Position numbers and translations under genes: made by a program
Notes under the pieces: generated by a model
What the model was told of the DNA's origin: nothing
Databases searched by the model: none
Seen by the model: only the letters and a program-made list of their open reading frames with translations
From: an uncultured Bacteroidales bacterium
Lineage (GTDB): Bacteria; Bacteroidota; Bacteroidia; Bacteroidales; Bacteroidaceae
Assembly (NCBI GenBank): GCA_902787555.1
Contig: CADAGO010000012.1
Span: 1 to 64,000 of the forward strand
Length of the DNA stretch: 64,000 bases
Direction: 5' to 3'
Shown: in pieces, positions 55,019 through 61,673 of the stretch
Numbering within the stretch: the stretch's first letter is position 1
How the letters are laid out: the number at the start of each line of letters is the position of its first letter

Positions 55019-55067
55019 AGCCTCTGACATTACGTCTAAGCAGAATCACTTTCGCGATTTGCGGATG

Positions 55068-55075
55068 CAAAGGTA
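55068..55075 (-). promoter_or_regulatory. tRNA-Glu/rpsT promoter, -7 box
   Basis: TACCTTTG followed by CATCC on the minus strand, a good TAnnTTTG match. Confidence 0.7.
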
Positions 55076-55149
55076 CGCACATTATTTTGACTGACAAAAT
55101 TTTTTTGCATTTTTTTTTCATATTCTGCGTTTTTTCCATATTTTTTTTC

Positions 55150-55157
55150 TACATTTG
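55150..55157 (+). promoter_or_regulatory. recO promoter, -7 box
   Basis: TACATTTG followed by CATC, 35 bases before the recO ATG at 55192; it makes the longer frame from 55087 implausible. Confidence 0.65.
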
Positions 55158-55191
55158 CATCTGCGAAAGAAGGCTGAGTAAGAAAAATTGC

Positions 55192-55980
55192 ATGGAAAAG
55201 CTAAAAGGGATTGTCCTTAGAACGGTAAAATATGGAGAAAACGGCTACATTGTAGATATGTTTACGAATAGCCGCGGACGAATGTCGTTTGATGTGAAAC
55301 GTAGTGGTTCAAGTCAGCTGGTTTCCAAAACATCTGCTGCTCATTCCATGTCCAAGTCAACCAGAGTCACTCCGTCTGTCATTTTGCCGCTCAGCTTGAT
55401 TGAGTTTGAGAGCAGCATTCATGGACAGAATCGCATAACTTCTGCAAGGGGGATCCAGCCCTATCACACTTTCACCTCCCTACACTTCAATCCTGTGAAA
55501 GCATCAATTGTCATGTTTTTATCAGAGTGTTTGAGCAACTTATTAAAAGAAGAGGCTGCCAACCCTTTGCTCTATCAGTATATTGAAGATTCTTTGAAAT
55601 GGTTTGATTACGCTGAAACTGGCTACGCAAACTTTCATCTCGTCTTTCTGATGAGACTTACCCGCTTTGTCGGTGTGTTCCCGAATATCGACAAACACAG
55701 TTTGCCAAATTCCCTGCAACCCCACGCCGTTCTTTACTACGACTTGATGAACAGTGAATATCTGGAAAGTCAGCCCCAGCATCAGCACTACCTCAAACCC
55801 GATGAAGCTCAGACTATACCTTATTTATTATATATGGACTACGAAAACATGCATCTTTACCGTATGAATCGCCATCAGCGCCATCGATGCCTCGAGGTGA
55901 TCATCGAATACTATATGCTTCATCTTTCCGGATTTAGGGAGCCTAAGTCGCTTGAAGTCTTGCAAGATGTCTTTGGATGA
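55192..55980 (+). CDS. recO: DNA repair protein RecO
   Basis: A 262-residue recombination mediator that helps RecR load RecA on gapped DNA. The N-terminal OB fold starts KLKGIVLRTVKYGENGYIVDMFT; the helical C-terminal domain includes LLYQYIEDSLKWFD and NFHLVFLMRLTRFVGVFPNI. The zinc motif found in some RecO proteins is absent. ATG 55192 fits both the family and the promoter. Monocistronic. Confidence 0.9.
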   Translation: MEKLKGIVLRTVKYGENGYIVDMFTNSRGRMSFDVKRSGSSQLVSKTSAAHSMSKSTRVTPSVILPLSLIEFESSIHGQNRITSARGIQPYHTFTSLHFNPVKASIVMFLSECLSNLLKEEAANPLLYQYIEDSLKWFDYAETGYANFHLVFLMRLTRFVGVFPNIDKHSLPNSLQPHAVLYYDLMNSEYLESQPQHQHYLKPDEAQTIPYLLYMDYENMHLYRMNRHQRHRCLEVIIEYYMLHLSGFREPKSLEVLQDVFG

Positions 55981-56067
55981 GCGGTCTTGACCTTGATTTT
56001 GGGAAACAAAAACATCACAAAATCGAAATTAATGGCACAAAAACTTGGTCATTCAAAATAAATGTCG

Positions 56068-56075
56068 TAACTTTG
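56068..56075 (+). promoter_or_regulatory. greA promoter, -7 box
   Basis: TAACTTTG followed by CAGCG; leader of about 105 bases to the greA ATG. Confidence 0.7.
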
Positions 56076-56185
56076 CAGCGCAAAAAGAAAATGAGAGGGT
56101 TCCGATACTTCAGTGTTGGAATTCTTATTATTTTTCTGCGCAAACAATAACTAAGACTAAAAAACGATTTAAACAATTAAGGAAT

Positions 56186-56650
56186 ATGGCTTATATGTCA
56201 CAAGAAGGCTATGATAAAATCAGAGCCGAAATCAAACATTTAGAAGAGGTGGAGCGTCCCGAAGTGATTCGTCAGATTCAGGAAGCGCGCGAAAAAGGTG
56301 ACCTCTCTGAGAACGCAGAATACGATGCAGCCAAAGAAGCCCAAGGCAAACTGGAAACAAAGATTGCAGAATTGAAAGCGCTGCTGGCTGATGCAAAAAT
56401 TATTGATACATCGAAGGTACAGACCGACGTGGTTCAGATTCTCTCGAAAGTGGAAATGAAAAACGTGAGAACCGGTATGGTAATGACTTATACGCTAGTC
56501 AGCGAAAGTGAAGCCAACCTCAGCGAAGGAAAGATTTCCGTTGCCACTCCTATTGCGCAAGGTCTGCTCGGCAAAAAAGTGGGTGATGTGGCAACAATCA
56601 CCATTCCTCAGGGCGTGATTGAATTGGAGATTCTCAACATTTCTGTCTAA
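56186..56650 (+). CDS. greA: Transcription elongation factor GreA
   Basis: A 154-residue factor that rescues backtracked RNA polymerase by stimulating transcript cleavage. The coiled coil includes REKGDLSENAEYDAAKEAQG with the acidic tip residues, and the C-terminal FKBP-like domain ends AQGLLGKKVGDVATITIPQG. The start MAYMSQEGYDK is the family start; a longer frame from 56045 would overlap the promoter. Followed by a HIT gene. Confidence 0.97.
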   Translation: MAYMSQEGYDKIRAEIKHLEEVERPEVIRQIQEAREKGDLSENAEYDAAKEAQGKLETKIAELKALLADAKIIDTSKVQTDVVQILSKVEMKNVRTGMVMTYTLVSESEANLSEGKISVATPIAQGLLGKKVGDVATITIPQGVIELEILNISV

Positions 56651-56708
56651 CCCATTCTAGAATTGAAATAGTAAATGATAAATAGTTAAATGGTAAATGA
56701 TTATCACT

Positions 56709-57110
56709 ATGGCTACAATTTTCACTAAGATAGCAAATGGCGAGATACCCAGCTACAAATGTGCCGAGAATGATGAATTCTATGCATTCCTCGATATTAA
56801 TCCGCTGGTAAAGGGACACACCCTATGCATTCCTCGCCGCGAGGTAGACTATATCTTCGATATGGAAGACGATGAGATTGCCCGTTTCCAAGTATTTGCC
56901 AAGAAGGTAGCGCAAGCTATCAAGACGGCCTTCCCTTGTGTGAAGGTAGGCGAAGCCGTTCTCGGCCTTGAGGTACCTCATGCTCATATCCACCTCATTC
57001 CTATGCAGTCGGAGAAGGATATGCTGTTCAGCAATCCAAAGAAGAGTTTCCCTGCAGAAGAGATGCAGGCAGCGGCCGATGCCATCTATGCAGAGTTTAA
57101 GAAACTGTAA
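56709..57110 (+). CDS. Histidine triad (HIT) family protein
   Basis: A 133-residue nucleotide hydrolase or transferase of the HIT superfamily (Hint-like). The triad is HAHIHLIP at residues 91-98, with the N-terminal FTKIANGEIPSYKCAEND and FLDINPLVKGHTLCIP typical. Physiological substrate unknown; AMP-amidates are usual. ATG 56709 was chosen over 56697. It ends before the terminator at 57131. Confidence 0.93.
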   Translation: MATIFTKIANGEIPSYKCAENDEFYAFLDINPLVKGHTLCIPRREVDYIFDMEDDEIARFQVFAKKVAQAIKTAFPCVKVGEAVLGLEVPHAHIHLIPMQSEKDMLFSNPKKSFPAEEMQAAADAIYAEFKKL

Positions 57111-57130
57111 TTCTGCATTCAGTTATTCAT

Positions 57131-57170
57131 AAAGAGGGTATGCCAATGATACTGACATACTCTCTTTTTT
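57131..57170 (+). terminator. Terminator after the HIT gene
   Basis: AAAGAGGGTATG (57131-57142) pairs with CATACTCTCTTT (57156-57167), one wobble, and a T-run follows. Confidence 0.88.
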
Positions 57171-57203
57171 CTTGAACACGAATTGTATGAATATTATTGT
57201 TTA

Positions 57204-57494
57204 TTATGCACAAGCAGGTTCTAGTTCGTATTCTGCCACTTTAACTACATCAGCATTTAATGCTGCTGAGATTTTGCATATTGTGGCCATCGTCAGATTA
57301 TGTGTACCCGATAACCAACGGCTCACCTCTGTCTCTGTCTTACCCATCAGTCGAGCGAAATCCTTTTGTGACATTCCTTTCGCTTCGAGGATTTCGTAAA
57401 TTCTGTTAGCAATCGCCACAGACAACTCCATCTGCATTTTCATTTCAGGCGAGATTGTACTACGAATCTCATCCATAATTTTGTTTGTCTTCAT
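57204..57494 (-). CDS. XRE-family HTH regulator (HigA-like antitoxin type)
   Basis: A 96-residue DNA-binding protein with a Cro/CI helix-turn-helix at about residues 38-75 (MSQKDFARLMGKTETEVSRWLSG...LTMATICKISAALN). Proteins of this form are often antitoxins of type II modules, with a toxin gene just upstream, but no toxin-sized frame exists upstream (57495-57944). Autoregulation is strongly suggested by a perfect inverted repeat around its promoter. Runs convergent with the HIT gene; their 3' ends are separated by a terminator. Confidence 0.85.
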   Translation of the reverse strand: MKTNKIMDEIRSTISPEMKMQMELSVAIANRIYEILEAKGMSQKDFARLMGKTETEVSRWLSGTHNLTMATICKISAALNADVVKVAEYELEPACA

Positions 57495-57535
57495 ATCTAT
57501 ACCTCCTTTTCTGTTATTCGTCTAATAATATGTTG

Positions 57536-57594
57536 CAAAAGTAAACATAAAAGTTGATTCTGTCAATTTTTTAGCAAGAAAATCAACTTTTATG
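57536..57594 (-). promoter_or_regulatory. XRE promoter with 14-bp inverted-repeat operator
   Basis: The minus strand has TTGACA (57561-57566), a 17-base spacer and TACTTTTG (57536-57543). CATAAAAGTTGATT at 57546-57559 lies within the spacer and its exact inverse AATCAACTTTTATG at 57581-57594 lies just upstream; centres are 35 bases apart. Binding there would block RNA polymerase. Confidence 0.8.
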
Positions 57595-57944
57595 CTTATT
57601 TTCGGCATTTATCTTGTATTTTGCAATCATACGAATAGCAAAAAAGCAGAATTCATCTTTCCTATAATGGTAACTTTTAATGAAACGAACAAACAATTAT
57701 CTAAAAAAGATTATCCTTTTTGGATAATTTGTGCAACCTGACTTTTTGTGTCTGGACTCAAGCAATCCAAGGTTTGTAACCAAGAAGTACAGCCGTTGTA
57801 CTCCTTGAATACAACGGCTGAACATACCAAGCGCAGAAATTGTAATCAGTAATTTCAACTTATGCAATCATACGGCATTGCTATCGCATTATTCACTTCG
57901 TGCAGAATGCTATCGCTCTGGCATTTTACTCAAAATCTATCTTT
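57595..57944. other. Gene-free interval upstream of the XRE gene
   Basis: About 350 bases with no coding region. Two hairpins stand out: ATTATCC-TTTTT-GGATAAT (about 57709-57727) and a perfect 11-bp stem CAGCCGTTGTA/TACAACGGCTG (57790-57800 with 57810-57820), both downstream of the M56 stop on the minus strand and possible transcript-end structures. Confidence 0.65.
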
Positions 57945-59915
57945 CTATTCACTTGTCTCTGGCACAGAATAACCCTCTTCACTGGCATCTTTGATGAACT
58001 TAAATAATTCCTCATCTATGTTTATGTCACTGGCTTTTGCATTCTTATCAATGACCATCTTACCGTCTACTGTTTTCGATATTTTACTTGATGCCATTCG
58101 AGTGAGAGCTCTTTGTATAATACATTGATCATCGTATGTCATTTTAGTAAAATCGTATGAAGATAGCTTAAGAAATTCTGACATATCCTTTTCTACAGCA
58201 CGAGGGTCCAGTTTTGGTGTGGAGTTTGTATCATTATTCTTGAGTTGTTCTTCATATGCCGGATCTTTCTTCAAGACAATCTTCATCGGCTCATTCATTG
58301 GCTCATTAGTCCAATTGATTGTCTGTGTAATATGATTGACACAATTAACTATCATGGTGTGTACAGGGGCAGGGTTTATTGCCCTAAGAGAGAAATGGCC
58401 ATTTTTATCAGGCTGTACTAATCCTACGAGTCCATCGTTTTCATCGCGTGCAATGATGGTTGCAAATATCAATGGTTTCCCTTCTTCATCCGTCACCACA
58501 CCCGTTGCAATGACTGGAGGTGTGGTTCGACCTGGTTCCGGCTTCAGGACAACGTTCAAAGTCGGACATGTTGCTTTGAGTTTCAGTGATTCGAACCTTG
58601 AAGTAGTAATCCGCAGGAAATGAGCAAGGTCACGAATCTTGTAGGAGAAACGACCATTGATATCAGTTACGGTAGCGCCAAAATGCTTCCAGTTTTCATC
58701 AAATTCTTCAATACTTACCATCTGTATTGGCACTCCGTTCTCATCAACCACAGTACCAGTGATGGTGTCGCCTGGCTTGATATCAGGAATTTCTTCTATT
58801 TCCGGTGCAACATTAACAGGCGCTTCAATAGGTTGTTCCTCTATAGAAGAAGGTTCCTCTGCTCCCTCTCCATTAAAGGGCGAGAGCTGAACGTCCTCCT
58901 TTAGGGAGGATATAGAAGGTCCACTTTCGCTGACAGCATTTGCTTTTTCCGTGAATTCAGGCGTGGCGAATGCCGCAAGGGCTATTGCAGCCACAGGGAG
59001 CAGATACAAAGCTTTTGTACTGCTCCATCGATTTGATTTCTTTTTCATCATCATTTTGATTCTTTTTTTAAGTAAACTATGATTGAAACCATTGGCAAAA
59101 CGAATTAATAAGCTCTGATAGTTCTGAAGGGTGACTCCGTGACTCAACACACTGGCATCTGCCTCATACTCGTGGACTTCACGCAGGGAATAGTCGAGCA
59201 TCCAGATGCAGGGATTGAACCACTGCAACACCTCGACAAAGGACACGAAGAGGTTGTCCCATGAGTGGTGCAGGCGGATGTGTGCACGCTCGTGCTGCAT
59301 CACTGAGGGGTTATTCTTGAAGTCTTCGTCTGCAATCACAACCGTATTCATCCAACTGAATGGGCATACGTCGTCGAAGTGGGCATACACCTGAATGCCG
59401 TCAATCGTATCTTTCCATAGGCAATTGGAGGGAATGTAGCGATACAAACGAACGAGTTGGAAGGCCTTCCAGGCAATGCATACCACCACACCTATTATAT
59501 ATATTAGGACAAGGATGGAGGGCCAAATAGGCTCACCAGCCCCTCTCTCAACCTCCCCCGAGGGGGAGGTGACTATGGTCGTTTCCATCCGAATGGTCTC
59601 TCCCCCTTGGGTGAGGTTGGGGGAGGGAGTGTTATTAGTGAGGGTCAGCTCTTCCTCACTCTCCACTCTATAAGTGAGAGAGTGTTGTAAATTTTTTTCG
59701 AGACTCTCGATAGGATTTGGAATCATCTCCCCTTGGGGGAGAAATGAGAGGGGCTTGAATAGCGGCAGCACCAGCGAAAGGACTACAATGCTGAGCAGCA
59801 AGACGCGATTGAACGCATGAAAGGTGTCTCGCCGCATCAGCAATGTGTAGGGCAAGTACAGCAGCGCCAGACAGATGGCGGACTTGATGGCATATATGGT
59901 GATGGTTCCAAACAT
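57945..59915 (-). CDS. BlaR1-like M56 family metallopeptidase with carboxypeptidase-regulatory-like domains
   Basis: A 656-residue membrane protein. N-terminal helices (YAIKSAICLALLYLPYTLL, LLLSIVVLSLVLPLF), a linker (about 62-130), a third helix (ILVLIYIIGVVVCIAWKAF), then the zinc site HERAH (His208, Glu209, His212) with ADASVL as likely third-ligand region, and a fourth helix (LYLLPVAAIALAAFA). After that come two beta-rich modules, ITGTVVDENGVPIQMV and ATGVVTDEEGKPLIF, of the carboxypeptidase-regulatory type. The linker is built from several G/C palindromic repeats. No BlaI/MecI repressor is adjacent in the window, so a signalling role is inferred only from the family. Confidence 0.88.
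   Translation of the reverse strand: MFGTITIYAIKSAICLALLYLPYTLLMRRDTFHAFNRVLLLSIVVLSLVLPLFKPLSFLPQGEMIPNPIESLEKNLQHSLTYRVESEEELTLTNNTPSPNLTQGGETIRMETTIVTSPSGEVERGAGEPIWPSILVLIYIIGVVVCIAWKAFQLVRLYRYIPSNCLWKDTIDGIQVYAHFDDVCPFSWMNTVVIADEDFKNNPSVMQHERAHIRLHHSWDNLFVSFVEVLQWFNPCIWMLDYSLREVHEYEADASVLSHGVTLQNYQSLLIRFANGFNHSLLKKRIKMMMKKKSNRWSSTKALYLLPVAAIALAAFATPEFTEKANAVSESGPSISSLKEDVQLSPFNGEGAEEPSSIEEQPIEAPVNVAPEIEEIPDIKPGDTITGTVVDENGVPIQMVSIEEFDENWKHFGATVTDINGRFSYKIRDLAHFLRITTSRFESLKLKATCPTLNVVLKPEPGRTTPPVIATGVVTDEEGKPLIFATIIARDENDGLVGLVQPDKNGHFSLRAINPAPVHTMIVNCVNHITQTINWTNEPMNEPMKIVLKKDPAYEEQLKNNDTNSTPKLDPRAVEKDMSEFLKLSSYDFTKMTYDDQCIIQRALTRMASSKISKTVDGKMVIDKNAKASDINIDEELFKFIKDASEEGYSVPETSE
59552..59742. 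repeat. Three G/C palindromes within the M56 linker region
   Basis: Stems at CCTCCCCC/GGGGGAGG (59552-59569), CTCCCCC/GGGGGAG (59600-59625) and TCTCCCC/GGGGAGA (59726-59742) fall inside codons of the linker between helices two and three. Related, weaker palindromes occur at about 58867-58915 after the fourth helix. Confidence 0.8.
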
Positions 59916-59945
59916 AATGGTTCAGGATTAAGGGCTATAGTGTAT

Positions 59946-60413
59946 TCAATTCTCTTTTCGAATGAAGACATTAATCAATGATTCGCCTCCGACTTTTCTT
60001 TTCAGCACAAGACATTCTGGAGCGAAGAGTCGTAACTCTTGATGGTCGCGGCATATCAGAAGGGTGTTTGTATCTATCCAGTGTAGAGTCCAGTTGAGAT
60101 ATACAATCGTAGTTCCTTTCCCTTGTTCAAAATATTGTTCCCATGTGACAAGCTTGGTTTTGCAGTCGGAATCCAACTTGTCCATAAATACCATCGAATC
60201 TTCTGACTTCATTGTGTACATATGTTGCGGAGTGAATGCATAAAAGACTCGCCGATTTCTAATGTAGGGGAAAATGTAATCGGTGCATAGTCCTTTCATG
60301 ATAGAGTCTATTTTAGCTTCCGAAGGATTTAGCACACGCCCTTCTACTTCCCACGTTCCATAAAGTGGATGGTCGGCATCGTATGGAATCTTACCGTCAC
60401 ACACATCACACAC
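59946..60413 (-). CDS. Hypothetical lipocalin-like protein, possibly the detached end of the upstream gene
   Basis: A 155-residue reading frame from a GTG start, without signal peptide. The core YGTWEVEGRVLNPSEAKI...YIRNRRVFYAFTPQHMYTM parallels GRWKVIGAIKMSGSKI...WDKYAIIDDQYLFTAYTDAM of the upstream 409-residue product, so it contains a second copy of the same lipocalin-like module. The upstream gene ends 8 bases inside this frame, and its last module is cut short. Either it is translated by coupling at the overlap or the two were one gene split by a frameshift. Confidence 0.65.
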   Translation of the reverse strand: MCDVCDGKIPYDADHPLYGTWEVEGRVLNPSEAKIDSIMKGLCTDYIFPYIRNRRVFYAFTPQHMYTMKSEDSMVFMDKLDSDCKTKLVTWEQYFEQGKGTTIVYLNWTLHWIDTNTLLICRDHQELRLFAPECLVLKRKVGGESLINVFIRKEN

Positions 60414-61635
60414 CTCCTTCGCCAGTGGGGTTACGCCGCGTTTGATTTATTCTTATCTGTTTGCGTTGGATGTCCTCTAACTTCTGGCCATTAATAGTGA
60501 GATTAAAGTCGCTGATATCAACATTCCAGTTGATTGTGTCAGTACATAGTCTGTACCGTTCTATATAACTTTTCCACTGTCTGGTTTTCTCATCAAAGAT
60601 GGTTGAGTCTCTCGTTTCCCTGATGCGGCAAAGCTCGCCACCTGCCACATATCTGTACAGACCCCTAGGTTCTATCTTCGGTTTGTCCTTGTAGGTCGAT
60701 GTGGAAGTAAGCAGTTTGATGAGAGGTGTGTTACTTGCTGTCTTTTCCCAGATTTCATATCCATCGTATAAACAATCACTTCTGTCGTCTATAATGAGTA
60801 TATGTTTAACTTTGACAATCATTCTGTCATCACTAATTCTATAGAACACGTATTTCACAGGTTGTGTATTATCGTTCGTCAGCAACTGTACAGTAACCGT
60901 CTGCCTGTTCTCATCGCTGACTTTATACTCTTGTAGATACCCATAGCTGCCGGGATGTTCCTGTTTTAGCATAGCATCGGTATATGCTGTGAAGAGATAC
61001 TGATCATCAATGATGGCATATTTGTCCCAGTAATGCACATAATCGTTATCTTTCAAATCCAATTTGCCGCTCTTCAGCCACTCATCTACAATCTTACTGC
61101 CTGACATCTTGATGGCACCAATGACTTTCCATCTGCCTTGCAGTCCGTCCTTCTTACCTTTGGTTTTAGTGCTATACAGCATATCGAAAATCTTTTTTCC
61201 TGAGGAGGAAAAGCTGTTTGACTTGTACTCCTCTGTGCACCATCCATTTTCAGGAAAGACACGATGGCCTCGCGATGTGCTCCACCATTTCAGGGAAAAT
61301 CCTTTCTTATCCGAGTTGAAAATGCGGGTCATTGTAGGAGTGGTTACATCAGGCTCCTCGCCTGTATAGTTGAACACCATGTGGTCGTTGTCACCTAACT
61401 CAAAGTATGGGCGATTTGTCCTTTCGCCATGTATATTGATTGAATTATCTTCTATAACGCTCAGCATCCATGTCATGGTGTCTGTACAAATCTTGTATTG
61501 GTCGAGCATAGCAGCTTCAGTACCGTACTTTCCTGTGATACTTACCATGTGGTATATACCCCTTGGATTCTGTTTCTGGGCATATAATCCTACTGCATTC
61601 AGTAAGATTGCGAGGGTGATAATTGTTCTTAACAT
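60406..61635 (-). CDS. Hypothetical exported protein with repeated lipocalin-like modules
   Basis: A 409-residue protein with a signal peptide (IITLAILLNAVGLYAQ). A module starting PRGIYHMVSITGKYG with YKICTDTMTW is followed by a lipocalin-like part (LQGRWKVIGAIKM), then a second PRGLYRYVAGGELCR with YRLCTDTINW. The second copy stops after RRNPTGEGGV, and its missing lipocalin part lies in the next frame (59946-60413). Function unknown. Located between two M56 peptidases, so it may be their partner or ligand-binding accessory; that is inference from position. Confidence 0.7.
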   Translation of the reverse strand: MLRTIITLAILLNAVGLYAQKQNPRGIYHMVSITGKYGTEAAMLDQYKICTDTMTWMLSVIEDNSINIHGERTNRPYFELGDNDHMVFNYTGEEPDVTTPTMTRIFNSDKKGFSLKWWSTSRGHRVFPENGWCTEEYKSNSFSSSGKKIFDMLYSTKTKGKKDGLQGRWKVIGAIKMSGSKIVDEWLKSGKLDLKDNDYVHYWDKYAIIDDQYLFTAYTDAMLKQEHPGSYGYLQEYKVSDENRQTVTVQLLTNDNTQPVKYVFYRISDDRMIVKVKHILIIDDRSDCLYDGYEIWEKTASNTPLIKLLTSTSTYKDKPKIEPRGLYRYVAGGELCRIRETRDSTIFDEKTRQWKSYIERYRLCTDTINWNVDISDFNLTINGQKLEDIQRKQIRINQTRRNPTGEGGV

Positions 61636-61673
61636 AATCTTTTATTTCATTTTTTACTAATTATTACATTTTC

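Noticed and set aside
57945-59915. Complete beta-lactam BlaR1-BlaI resistance module
   Set aside because: The M56 domain is there, but the penicillin-binding sensor domain, a BlaI-like repressor and a beta-lactamase gene are absent from the window.
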